Shown here one piece after another: positions 7,114 to 15,520 of a DNA stretch of 64,000 nt. A program made the position numbers and the translations under genes. The DNA is taken from NCBI RefSeq assembly GCF_000346755.1, contig NZ_ANNV01000169.1, forward strand, positions 1 through 64,000. Direction: 5' to 3'. Source of the DNA: Pseudomonas sp. CBZ-4. GTDB taxonomy: Bacteria; Pseudomonadota; Gammaproteobacteria; Pseudomonadales; Pseudomonadaceae. The stretch's first letter is position 1, and every line of letters begins with the position of its first letter. The notes under the pieces are model-generated. The model saw only the letters and a list, made by a program, of their open reading frames with translations, ran no database searches and was not told the origin of the DNA.

Positions 7114-8436
7114 GTGAACCAAAACTGGCATGGCACCCTGATCCGCCACATGCTCCTGCTGGTCACCGGCTGCCTGTTGGTAGGCCTGATCAGCGGCTAC
7201 TACGGCTGGAGCCTGGCCATCGGCCTCGGCCTGTACCTGGGCTGGACCCTCAAGCAATTGCTGCGCCTGCATGAATGGCTGCGCCAGCACAAACCCGACG
7301 AAGCGCCACCCGACGGCTACGGCCTGTGGGGCGAGGTGTTCGACAGCATCTACCACCTGCAACGCCGCGACCAACGGGTACGCGGACGCCTGCAAGCGGT
7401 GATCGACCGGGTGCAGGAGTCCACCGCCGCGTTGAAAGACGCGGTGATCATGCTCGACAGCGACGGCAACCTGGAATGGTGGAACCGCGCCGCCGAAACC
7501 CTGCTGGGCCTGAAGACGCCCCAGGACAGCGGCCAACCGGTGACCAACCTGGTGCGCCACCCGCGCTTCAAGGAGTACTTCGAACAGGACAACTACGAAG
7601 AAGCCCTGGAAATCCCCTCGCCCACCAACGACCGCGTGCGCATCCAGCTGTACCTGACGCGCTACGGCAACAACGAGCACCTGATGCTGGTACGCGACGT
7701 GACCCGCATCCATCAGCTGGAACAGATGCGCAAAGACTTCGTCGCCAACGTCTCCCACGAGTTGCGCACACCGCTGACGGTGATCTGCGGCTACCTGGAG
7801 ACGCTGCTGGACAACGTCGACGAGATCAACCCGCGCTGGAGCCGCGCGCTGCAACAAATGCAGCAGCAGGGTTCACGCATGCAGACCCTGCTCAACGACC
7901 TGTTGCTGCTGGCCAAGCTGGAGGCGACCGACTACCCGTCGGACAACCAACCGGTGGCCGCGCAGAGCCTGTTGCAGACCATCAAGAACGACGCCCAGGC
8001 GCTGTCCGGCCAACGCGGCCAGCAGATCACCCTGGAAGCCGACCCGCAGGTCTTGCTCAAGGGCAGCGAAGGCGAATTGCGCAGCGCGTTTTCCAACCTG
8101 GTGTTCAACGCCGTCAAGTACACCCAGGACAAGGGCACCATCCGCATCCGCTGGTGGGCCGATGAACAGGGCGCACACCTCAGCGTGCAGGACTCCGGCA
8201 TCGGCATCGACGCCAAGCACCTGCCGCGCCTGACCGAGCGTTTCTACCGCGTCGATTCAAGCCGCAACTCCAACACCGGCGGCACCGGGCTTGGCCTGGC
8301 GATCGTCAAGCATGTGCTGCTGCGCCACCGCGCGCGCCTGGAGATCAGCAGCGTGCTGGGCCATGGCAGCACGTTTACCTGCCATTTCCCGCCGTCGCAG
8401 GTGACCCGCTCGCGCGTCCTCAGTACCGATGAATAA
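7114..8436 (+). CDS. phoR: Phosphate regulon sensor kinase PhoR
   Basis: A 440-residue inner-membrane histidine kinase. Two hydrophobic segments at the N terminus (HMLLLVTGCLLVGLISGYYG and AIGLGLYLGW) anchor it. A PAS domain covers about 100-195, the dimerisation helix carries the His in NVSHELRTPLTVICGYLETL near residue 213, and the ATPase domain shows the N box FNAVKY, DSGIGI and GTGLGLAIVKH. The start is GTG; the nearby ATG at 7106 is followed by an in-frame stop. It pairs with PhoB and is held off by PhoU and the Pst transporter when phosphate is plentiful. Confidence 0.97.
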   Translation: MNQNWHGTLIRHMLLLVTGCLLVGLISGYYGWSLAIGLGLYLGWTLKQLLRLHEWLRQHKPDEAPPDGYGLWGEVFDSIYHLQRRDQRVRGRLQAVIDRVQESTAALKDAVIMLDSDGNLEWWNRAAETLLGLKTPQDSGQPVTNLVRHPRFKEYFEQDNYEEALEIPSPTNDRVRIQLYLTRYGNNEHLMLVRDVTRIHQLEQMRKDFVANVSHELRTPLTVICGYLETLLDNVDEINPRWSRALQQMQQQGSRMQTLLNDLLLLAKLEATDYPSDNQPVAAQSLLQTIKNDAQALSGQRGQQITLEADPQVLLKGSEGELRSAFSNLVFNAVKYTQDKGTIRIRWWADEQGAHLSVQDSGIGIDAKHLPRLTERFYRVDSSRNSNTGGTGLGLAIVKHVLLRHRARLEISSVLGHGSTFTCHFPPSQVTRSRVLSTDE

Positions 8437-8460
8437 CCCACAGGCGACACAGGACTAAAT

Positions 8461-8547
8461 GTGGGAGCTGGCTTGCCTGCGATAGCGGTATATCAGTAAA
8501 CACATCGGTAACGGGTACACCGCTATCGCAGGCAAGCCAGCTCCCAC
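8461..8547. repeat. REPIN (GAGCTGGCTTGCCTGC type)
   Basis: GTGGGAGCTGGCTTGCCTGC and its inverted copy flank a spacer that itself begins GATAGCGGT and ends ACCGCTATC, so the whole unit folds into a long hairpin. It lies just after phoR. Confidence 0.95.
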
Positions 8548-8706
8548 AGTGGATTTGCATCGCTTTCAAAGACCCATTCCATGTCCCACCCGGCAGCAGC
8601 CACTAGGCAAGCGCCCCATCAGCCGCTACATTGGCCGACCTGCGCCCGCTTTTGCGGCTCACCTGCCACCCCTTAATTGAACACACGGAACCTGCAAAAC
8701 CCCATC

Positions 8707-10047
8707 ATGGACCCTTCCCCTGGTATCACCCTCGCCACACTCTTCGCCGACTTCGGCATGATTCTTTTTGCACTGGTCCTGGTACTGCTCAACGGTTTCT
8801 TCGTTGCGGCGGAATTTGCCATGGTCAAACTGCGCTCCACGCGGGTCGAGGCCATCGCCCACACCAACGGCTGGCGCGGGCAGATCCTGCGCACCGTACA
8901 CAGCCAGCTCGACGCCTACCTGTCGGCCTGCCAGCTGGGTATCACCCTCGCCTCCCTGGGCCTGGGCTGGGTCGGTGAGCCGGCGTTTGCGCACATTCTT
9001 GAGCCATTGCTGGGCGCCGTGGGCGTCGAGTCGCCGGAAGTGATCAAGGGCGTGTCGTTCTTTGCGGCGTTCTTCGTGATTTCCTACCTGCACATCGTGG
9101 TCGGTGAGCTGGCGCCCAAGTCCTGGGCCATCCGCAAGCCCGAGCTGCTGTCGCTGTGGACGGCGGTGCCGCTGTACCTGTTCTACTGGGCCATGTACCC
9201 GGCGATCTACCTGCTCAACGCCAGCGCCAACGCCATCCTGCGGATCGCCGGCCAGGGCGAGCCTGGCCCGCACCATGAGCACCACTACAGCCGCGAAGAG
9301 CTCAAGCTGATCCTGCACTCCAGCCGTGGCCAGGACCCCAGCGACCAAGGCATGCGCGTACTGGCGTCGGCCGTGGAAATGGGCGAACTGGAAGTGGTCG
9401 ACTGGGCCAACTCCCGCGAAGACCTGGTCACCCTGGACTTCAACGCCCCGCTCAAGGAAATCCTCGCGCTGTTCCGCCGCCACAAATTCAGCCGCTACCC
9501 GGTGTATGACGCGGTGCGCAACGAATTCGTCGGCCTGCTGCACATCAAGGACCTGCTGCTGGAACTGGCAGCCCTGGACCACATCCCCGAGTCGTTCAAC
9601 CTGGCCGAGCTGACCCGCCCGCTGGAGCGCGTGTCGCGGCACATGCCGTTGTCGCAGCTGCTGGAGCAGTTCCGCAAAGGCGGCGCGCACTTCGCCCTGG
9701 TGGAAGAAGCCGACGGCAAGATCATCGGCTACCTGACCATGGAAGACGTGCTGGAAGTGCTGGTGGGCGACATCCAGGACGAACACCGCAAGGCCGAACG
9801 CGGCATCCTCGCCTACCAGCCAGGCAAGCTGCTGGTACGTGGCGATACGCCGCTGTTCAAGGTGGAGCGCCTGCTGGGCGTGGACCTCGACCATATCGAA
9901 GCGGAAACCCTGGCCGGCCTGATCTACGACACCCTCAAGCGGGTGCCGGAAGAAGAGGAAGTGCTGGAAGTTGAAGGCTTGCGGATCATCATCAAGAAGA
10001 TGAAAGGGCCGAAGATCGTCCTGGCCAAGGTCCTGCTGCTGGACTGA
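8707..10047 (+). CDS. CNNM/CorC-type (hemolysin family) membrane protein
   Basis: A 446-residue protein from the ATG at 8707; an in-frame TTG at 8677 could add 10 residues but has no better support. Order of domains: an N-terminal CNNM transmembrane domain to about residue 195, with FALVLVLLNGFFVAAEFAMV, SLGLGWVGEPA and VVGELAPKS; paired CBS domains (FSRYPVYDA...FVGLLHIKDLL and HFALVEEADGKIIGYLTMED); and a C-terminal CorC/HlyC domain from about 360 (GDTPLFKVERLLGVDL). Relatives take part in magnesium or cobalt efflux; despite the name, haemolysis is not an expected role. It ends 3 bases from a convergent M23 peptidase gene. Confidence 0.9.
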   Translation: MDPSPGITLATLFADFGMILFALVLVLLNGFFVAAEFAMVKLRSTRVEAIAHTNGWRGQILRTVHSQLDAYLSACQLGITLASLGLGWVGEPAFAHILEPLLGAVGVESPEVIKGVSFFAAFFVISYLHIVVGELAPKSWAIRKPELLSLWTAVPLYLFYWAMYPAIYLLNASANAILRIAGQGEPGPHHEHHYSREELKLILHSSRGQDPSDQGMRVLASAVEMGELEVVDWANSREDLVTLDFNAPLKEILALFRRHKFSRYPVYDAVRNEFVGLLHIKDLLLELAALDHIPESFNLAELTRPLERVSRHMPLSQLLEQFRKGGAHFALVEEADGKIIGYLTMEDVLEVLVGDIQDEHRKAERGILAYQPGKLLVRGDTPLFKVERLLGVDLDHIEAETLAGLIYDTLKRVPEEEEVLEVEGLRIIIKKMKGPKIVLAKVLLLD

Positions 10048-10050
10048 CCC

Positions 10051-10713
10051 TCAATTGCCCAACGCAAAGTTGGGCAAGACGCCCACCGGCTGGTTGAACT
10101 CATACGGGATCGACACCAGCCCCGCCTCGGTGGCGCGCTGCACGACGAAATGCAAGTGTGGCCCGCTGCTGTTGCCGGTATTGCCCGACAGCGCCAGCGG
10201 GCTGCCCACCGCCACACGCTGCCCTACCTGCACGCTGACCGACCCTTGCTTGAGGTGCAGGTACACGCCCTCGGTGCCGTCGTCATGGCGCACCCGCACA
10301 AAATTGCCCGACGCATCACTGCCGCGCCCGGCCTGCGCGTTCTCGGTTTTCACCACCATCCCGCTGCGCGCCGCAATGATCGGCGTGCCTTCGGGCATGG
10401 CGATGTCCATGGCGTAGCGGCTTTTGCTGTCGGTGTGGCTGAAACTGCCGTTGGGGCCCTGGCTCAGGCGGAACGGACCGCCGCGCCAGGGCAGCGGGTA
10501 GCGGTAGGCTTGTTGTGGATAAACCGGCGTCGGCCTGTCGAGCAGCGGCCGCGCGGGCTTGCGCTCGTGGATCACGAACGCCTGCGCGCCGGGGGTTTGC
10601 CGGTCGCTGTAGAACACGTTGCCGTTGGCATCGATGGATTTGTAGACGGTCATGGCCTGAGCCGAAGGAGCGACCCAGGCCAGTGCGCAGCACAGCAATA
10701 GACGCGTGAGCAT
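10051..10713 (-). CDS. M23 family metallopeptidase with N-terminal DUF4124
   Basis: A 220-residue exported protein. The signal peptide is LLLCCALAWVAPSAQA. A DUF4124-type segment follows (MTVYKSIDANGNVFYSDRQT), then the M23/LytM fold with the zinc ligands in FSHTDSKSRYAMDIAMPEG (His and Asp), VYLHLKQGS and GPHLHFVV. Such enzymes cut peptide cross-links in peptidoglycan or activate amidases. The first ligand motif reads SHTDSKSRYAMD rather than the usual HxGxD spacing; the HLHF pair and the late HLK are intact, so it is probably active, but this should be compared with a family alignment. Confidence 0.88.
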   Translation of the reverse strand: MLTRLLLCCALAWVAPSAQAMTVYKSIDANGNVFYSDRQTPGAQAFVIHERKPARPLLDRPTPVYPQQAYRYPLPWRGGPFRLSQGPNGSFSHTDSKSRYAMDIAMPEGTPIIAARSGMVVKTENAQAGRGSDASGNFVRVRHDDGTEGVYLHLKQGSVSVQVGQRVAVGSPLALSGNTGNSSGPHLHFVVQRATEAGLVSIPYEFNQPVGVLPNFALGN

Positions 10714-10793
10714 AGCGTGAACCTGCCGGGATGACTGAACGGCAGGTTAGCGGGAGATCATGACAACACTATGTGCATCAATGAAGTTCCAAT

Positions 10794-10880
10794 GTGGGAG
10801 CGGGCTTGCCCGCGATGACAGTGTGTCAGACACAGATCATGTGTCAGATGCACCGCTATCGCGGGCAAGCCCGCTCCCAC
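10794..10880. repeat. REPIN (GAGCGGGCTTGCCCGC type)
   Basis: Two inverted REP copies (GTGGGAGCGGGCTTGCCCGC and its reverse complement) enclose a spacer with smaller inverted repeats. It separates the M23 peptidase promoter region from the 3' end of the response regulator gene. Confidence 0.95.
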
Positions 10881-10904
10881 AAGGGTTAGGTGTCGTTCTG
10901 GGGG

Positions 10905-11813
10905 TCACGCACCCGGCACAAAATGCTTCTGTGCAGTACCACGGGCGATCAGGCGGGAGATGTAGTCGAGCTTCTGCGCGTCCTGGTCGATAAACCGGAA
11001 GGTCAGTTGCAGCCAGTCGCTGTCGGGCTTGGGCTCGTGGGCGACAACAGCGTGCAGGTAGCCGTTGAGGCGCGCGACTTCGGCGTTGTCGCCTTGTTCC
11101 AGGTCGAGTACGGCGCTTTCCAGGACCTGCGGCAGGACTTCACCGCGACGCACCACCAGCAGCGCTTCCTTGATGCTCAAGCCCTTGATCACGCATTGCT
11201 GGGTGCCGCTGGACAGGCGCAGTTGGCCTTGGCCGCGGCCGCCTGCTGGTGCTGCTGCAGGTGCTTGTACCGGCGGGCTGTTGAGCAGGCCTTTGCTGGG
11301 CGCAGGGGCGGCGGCGGCAACCGGGGCTGCACGTACGGTCTCGGCCTTGCCGCCGGTCAGGGCGCTCAGGGAGTCGTTGCCAAAGGCCGAGTTCATCTTG
11401 GTCGGCGCACTGGCGACCAGGGCGTCGAGACGGCCGATCTTGTGCAGGGCCTGCTTGACCTTGTTCAGCAATTGCTCGTTGGTGAACGGCTTGCTGACGT
11501 AACCGGAAACACCGGCCTGGATCGCCTGCACCACGTTTTCCTTGTCGCCACGGCTGGTCACCATCACGAACGGCATGGCCTTGAGGTGCGGTTGCTCACG
11601 GCACCAGGTCAGCAGTTCCAGGCCGGACATCTCGGGCATTTCCCAGTCGCACAGCACCAGGTCGAACGTCTCGCGCATCAGGATGGCCTGGGCCTTTTTG
11701 CCGTTCACCGCGTCTTCAAGCTTGATCCCGGGGAAGTAGTTGCGCAGGCACTTCTTCACCAGATCGCGGATAAACGAGGCGTCATCCACCACCAATACAC
11801 TGACTTTACTCAT
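10905..11813 (-). CDS. Stand-alone response regulator with C-terminal PilZ-like region
   Basis: A 302-residue protein. The receiver domain (1-125) carries the acidic pair in VLVVDDASF, the acceptor Asp in LVLCDWEMPEM and the Lys in GYVSKPFT. An Ala/Pro-rich linker spans about 140-200. The C-terminal 100 residues lack a classical helix-turn-helix. The segment RRGEVLPQVLESAVLDLE...ARLNGYLHAVVAHEPKPDSDW resembles a PilZ-type or CheC-like output region, but that is uncertain. It sits between phoBR and phoU, as in other pseudomonads by my recollection; a phosphate-linked role is not shown by the sequence. GAAGGG precedes the start. Confidence 0.8.
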   Translation of the reverse strand: MSKVSVLVVDDASFIRDLVKKCLRNYFPGIKLEDAVNGKKAQAILMRETFDLVLCDWEMPEMSGLELLTWCREQPHLKAMPFVMVTSRGDKENVVQAIQAGVSGYVSKPFTNEQLLNKVKQALHKIGRLDALVASAPTKMNSAFGNDSLSALTGGKAETVRAAPVAAAAPAPSKGLLNSPPVQAPAAAPAGGRGQGQLRLSSGTQQCVIKGLSIKEALLVVRRGEVLPQVLESAVLDLEQGDNAEVARLNGYLHAVVAHEPKPDSDWLQLTFRFIDQDAQKLDYISRLIARGTAQKHFVPGA

Positions 11814-11937
11814 CGACCCTTCATCCTATAAAAACTTCGGCACGCAAGACGCCTGACTGGTGGCATTTTGCCAAAACTCGCTAGTCACAGTCGGACTTTA
11901 TTGCTTCCGCTGCGCAAAAAATTCGGAGGCCACAAAC

Positions 11938-11966
11938 GAAAACGCCCGGCCAAAGGCCGGGCGTTT
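11938..11966 (-). terminator. Terminator of the pst-phoU operon
   Basis: AACGCCCGGCC (11941-11951) and GGCCGGGCGTT (11955-11965) form a perfect 11-bp GC-rich stem with a 3-base loop. Read on the minus strand the stem runs into TTTT. It lies 16 bases after the phoU stop. Confidence 0.9.
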
Positions 11967-11981
11967 ATTTCTCGGGCAATC

Positions 11982-12743
11982 TTACTTATCGTCAGCTTCG
12001 CCCGGAACATTAGGGATTTGATCGACCGACCCTTCAACTTCAGCCTTCATGCGCTTGAGGCCCATGTGCCGCACGTCGGTACCACGCACCAGGTAGATCA
12101 CCAGCTCCGAGATATTGCGCGCGTGGTCGCCGATGCGTTCCAGCGAACGCAGCACCCAGATGATGCTCAAGACCCGCGAGATAGAGCGCGGGTCTTCCAT
12201 CATGTAGGTGGCCAGCTCGCGCAGCGCGGTCTTGTATTCGCGGTCGATGATCTTGTCGTACTGGGCCACCGACAACGCCAGCTCGGCGTCGAAACGGGCA
12301 AACGCATCCAGCGCGTCGCGCACCATGTTGCGCACCTGGTCGCCGATGTGGCGCACTTCCACGTAACCGCGTGGGGCTTCGCCTTCTTCGCACAGCTGGA
12401 TGGCGCGGCGGGCGATCTTGGTGGCTTCGTCACCGATGCGCTCGAGGTCGATCACCGACTTGGAGATGCTGATGATCAAACGCAAGTCGGACGCCGCCGG
12501 TTGGCGACGGGCCAGAATGCGCAGGCATTCTTCGTCGATATTGCGTTCCATCTGGTTGATCTGGTCATCGATCTCACGCACTTGCTGGGCCAGGCCCGAA
12601 TCGGCCTCGATCAGCGCGGTCACGGCGTCGTTGACTTGCTTCTCCACCAGACCGCCCATCGCCAGGAGGTGGCTGCGCACTTCCTCAAGCTCGGCGTTGA
12701 ACTGCGCGGAGATGTGGTGGGTAAGGCCTTCTTTGCTAATCAT
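11982..12743 (-). CDS. phoU: Phosphate signalling regulator PhoU
   Basis: A 253-residue cytoplasmic protein made of two three-helix PhoU repeats. Characteristic segments are EEVRSHLLAMGGLVEKQVNDAV near the N terminus, the metal-binding ERIGDEATKIA near residue 105, and the second-repeat counterpart LERIGDHARNISELVIYLV near residue 205. It links the Pst transporter to PhoR and keeps the Pho regulon off when phosphate is sufficient. It is the last gene of the operon, 70 bases after pstB, and is followed by a strong terminator. Confidence 0.97.
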   Translation of the reverse strand: MISKEGLTHHISAQFNAELEEVRSHLLAMGGLVEKQVNDAVTALIEADSGLAQQVREIDDQINQMERNIDEECLRILARRQPAASDLRLIISISKSVIDLERIGDEATKIARRAIQLCEEGEAPRGYVEVRHIGDQVRNMVRDALDAFARFDAELALSVAQYDKIIDREYKTALRELATYMMEDPRSISRVLSIIWVLRSLERIGDHARNISELVIYLVRGTDVRHMGLKRMKAEVEGSVDQIPNVPGEADDK

Positions 12744-12813
12744 GTTGGCGTCCTTGGAGCGTCCGGTAAGGTGCGGAGAACCGCAGCATCAGTGCAATGA
12801 GAACCACGGCTGA

Positions 12814-13647
12814 CTAGCCGTAGCGACCGGTGATGTAGTCTTCGGTCTGCTTCTTCGCCGGATTGGTGAACAGAGTATCGGTATCACCGAATTCCACCAG
12901 CTTGCCCATGTACATGAACGCGGTGTAGTCGGAAACCCGCGCCGCCTGTTGCATGTTGTGGGTCACGATGACGATGGTGAACTTGGATTTGAGTTCGTAG
13001 ATCAGCTCTTCGACTTTCAGCGTCGAGATCGGGTCGAGTGCCGAGCACGGTTCGTCGAGCAGCAGCACTTCCGGTTCCACGGCGATGGTGCGCGCGATCA
13101 CCAGACGTTGTTGCTGGCCGCCGGACAGGCCGAGGGCCGAGTCGTGCAGACGGTCTTTCACTTCGTCCCACAACGCCGCGCCTTTCAAGGCCCACTCAAC
13201 CGCTTCGTCGAGGATGCGTTTCTTGTTGATGCCCTGGATGCGCAGGCCGTAGACCACGTTTTCGTAGATGGTCTTGGGGAACGGGTTGGGCTTCTGGAAC
13301 ACCATGCCCACACGACGACGCAGCTCGGCCACGTCTTCGCCCTTGCGGTAGATGTTGGTGCCGTAGAGGTTGATTGCACCGTCTACGCGGCAGCCGTCCA
13401 CCAGGTCGTTCATGCGGTTGAAGGTGCGCAGCAGCGTGGACTTGCCGCAGCCCGACGGGCCGATGAAGGCGGTCACGCGCTGCTTGGGAATGTTCATGCT
13501 GACGTCGAACAGCGCCTGCTTTTCACCGTAGTACAGGCTCAGGCCCGGCACTTCGATGGCCACGGTTTCCTGGGCCAGGCTCAGGCTCTGCTTGTCGCGA
13601 CCCAGGGCCGACATGTTGATGCCGTGGGTGTGGGTTTCATGTTGCAT
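12814..13647 (-). CDS. pstB: Phosphate ABC transporter ATP-binding protein PstB
   Basis: A 277-residue ATPase of the high-affinity phosphate importer. Walker A is GPSGCGKST, the Q loop is GMVFQKPNPFP, the ABC signature is LSGGQQQR, and Walker B is EVLLLDEPCSALDP, followed by the switch His in IVTHNMQQA. The N-terminal 30 residues before the ATPase fold are slightly longer than in E. coli. GGGAG lies 6 bases before the ATG. A REPIN fills most of the 187-base gap from pstA, which may lower or decouple its expression relative to the permease genes. Confidence 0.98.
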   Translation of the reverse strand: MQHETHTHGINMSALGRDKQSLSLAQETVAIEVPGLSLYYGEKQALFDVSMNIPKQRVTAFIGPSGCGKSTLLRTFNRMNDLVDGCRVDGAINLYGTNIYRKGEDVAELRRRVGMVFQKPNPFPKTIYENVVYGLRIQGINKKRILDEAVEWALKGAALWDEVKDRLHDSALGLSGGQQQRLVIARTIAVEPEVLLLDEPCSALDPISTLKVEELIYELKSKFTIVIVTHNMQQAARVSDYTAFMYMGKLVEFGDTDTLFTNPAKKQTEDYITGRYG

Positions 13648-13729
13648 GGGATGCTCCCTGTGCTACCAATTCGTTGTGTTGGACCGCCGGGGCGATCTAC
13701 TCAAAATTTTGTGTCTGACGCGGTCCAGT

Positions 13730-13814
13730 GTGGGAGCTGGCTTGCCTGCGATGGCATCACCGCGCTGTACCTGCCCAACCGAGTCGCCTGCATCGCAGGC
13801 AAGCCAGCTCCCAC
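13730..13814. repeat. REPIN between pstA and pstB
   Basis: GTGGGAGCTGGCTTGCCTGC and its inverted copy flank about 45 bases. It lies inside the pst operon, 20 bases after the pstA stop, so its RNA hairpin would protect or separate the two parts of the transcript. Confidence 0.95.
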
Positions 13815-13834
13815 ATCGACCGTGTCCAGCCCGC

Positions 13835-15505
13835 TTAACTGTCCAACGCTTTGTATTTTTCACGCAGGTGGTTACGAATCCACACTGCCGACAAGTTGAG
13901 CGTGGCGATCACCAGCACCAGCAGCAAGGCGGTGGCGTACACCAGTGGCCGTGCCGCTTCGACGTTGGGGCTCTGGAAGCCGACGTCATAGATATGGAAG
14001 CCCAGGTGCATGATCTTCTGGTCCAGGTGCAAGTACGGGTAGTTGCCATCCAGCGGCAGCGACGGCGCCAGTTTCACCACACCTACCAGCATCAGCGGCG
14101 CCACTTCACCGGCGGCGCGGGCCACGGCGAGGATCATGCCGGTCATCATCGCCGGGCTGGCCATGGGCAGCACGATCTTCCACAGCGTTTCCGCCTTGGT
14201 CGCGCCCAGTGCCAGGGAGCCTTCACGTACGGTGCGCGGGATGCGCGCCAGGCCTTCTTCGGTGGCCACGATCACCACCGGCACCGCCAGCAGCGCCAGG
14301 GTCAGCGAGGCCCACAGCAGGCCCGGCGTACCGAAGGTCGGTGCCGGCAGGGCTTCGGCGAAGAACAGGCGGTCCACCGAGCCCCCCAGTACATACACGA
14401 AGAAGCCCAGGCCGAACACGCCGTAGACGATGGCCGGGACGCCCGCCAGGTTGTTCACGGCAATACGGATGATGCGCGTCAGGGTGTTCTGCTTGGCATA
14501 TTCGCGCAGGTACACCGCCGCCAGCACGCCGAACGGGGTCACGATCATCGCCATGATCAGGGTCATCATCACGGTGCCGAAGATGGCCGGGAAGATCCCG
14601 CCTTCGGTGTTGGCTTCCCGTGGGTCATCGCTCAAGAATTCCCAGACCTTGCTGAAGTAGAAGCCGATCTTGGTAAAGGTGCCCATGGCGTTCGGCTGGT
14701 AGGCGTGCACCACTTTGCCGATGCCGATCTCCACTTCCTTGCCGTTGCCGTCACGGGCGGTCAGCGCGTCACGGTTGAACTGGGTGTGCAGGTCGGACAG
14801 GCGCGCTTCGATGTCCTGGTAACGGGCATTCAGCTCGGCGCGGTCGGCGTCCATGTCGGCCTGGGCGGCAGCGTCGAGCTTGCCTTCCAGTTCCAGCTTG
14901 CGACCGTGCAGGCGGATGCGTTCGAGACCGGCGTTGATCGCGCCGATATCGGTTTTTTCCAGGCTCTTGAGCTGGGCGGCCAGCTTGTTCACACGGTCGA
15001 CGCGGGCTTGCAGCTCCGGCCACGCGGCCTCGCCTTCGGCGATGACCTTGCCATCTTGCTTGACGTTGACCAGGGTGCCGTAGAAGTTACCCCACTCACG
15101 ACGCTCGATGGCCATCAGCTCGACCGGCTTGGTCTGGTCCTTCAGCCACTCGCCGACGATCCAGGTGAAGTCGTTGCCGTTCAAGTCCCGGTTGCCGACC
15201 TTGATCAGCTCGCGGGTCATGAATTCCGGGCCTTGGTCCGGCACGGGCAGGCCAGCGCTTTTCAGGCGCTCGCGGGGCACTTCTTCCTTCTGCACCACTT
15301 CGCCGATGACGATATGGTTGGCCTGGCCCGGCACGCTGTAGTTGGCCTGGATCAGGTCGGCCGGCCAGAAGTGGCCCAGGCCACGTACGGCAATCACGGC
15401 CAGCAAACCAATGGTCATGATGACCGCGATGGACACCGCGCCACCGCTGATCCAGACGCCTGGGGCGCCGCTCTTGAACCATCCATTCAGGGAGTTCTGT
15501 TTCAC
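13835..15505 (-). CDS. pstA: Phosphate ABC transporter permease PstA, long form
   Basis: A 556-residue inner-membrane permease, about twice the length of E. coli PstA. A first membrane segment (VSIAVIMTIGLLAVIAVRGL) is followed by a roughly 270-residue soluble insertion rich in helices (VDRVNKLAAQLKSLEKTDIG...). The permease core then starts near residue 300, with GILPAIFGTVMMT-type helices and the loop LGATKAETLWKIVLP that contacts PstB. Such extended PstA proteins are usual in pseudomonads. The start is GTG at 15505, 15 bases after the pstC stop, with AAGG upstream. Confidence 0.95.
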   Translation of the reverse strand: MKQNSLNGWFKSGAPGVWISGGAVSIAVIMTIGLLAVIAVRGLGHFWPADLIQANYSVPGQANHIVIGEVVQKEEVPRERLKSAGLPVPDQGPEFMTRELIKVGNRDLNGNDFTWIVGEWLKDQTKPVELMAIERREWGNFYGTLVNVKQDGKVIAEGEAAWPELQARVDRVNKLAAQLKSLEKTDIGAINAGLERIRLHGRKLELEGKLDAAAQADMDADRAELNARYQDIEARLSDLHTQFNRDALTARDGNGKEVEIGIGKVVHAYQPNAMGTFTKIGFYFSKVWEFLSDDPREANTEGGIFPAIFGTVMMTLIMAMIVTPFGVLAAVYLREYAKQNTLTRIIRIAVNNLAGVPAIVYGVFGLGFFVYVLGGSVDRLFFAEALPAPTFGTPGLLWASLTLALLAVPVVIVATEEGLARIPRTVREGSLALGATKAETLWKIVLPMASPAMMTGMILAVARAAGEVAPLMLVGVVKLAPSLPLDGNYPYLHLDQKIMHLGFHIYDVGFQSPNVEAARPLVYATALLLVLVIATLNLSAVWIRNHLREKYKALDS

Positions 15506-15520
15506 AGACTTCTACCTTTC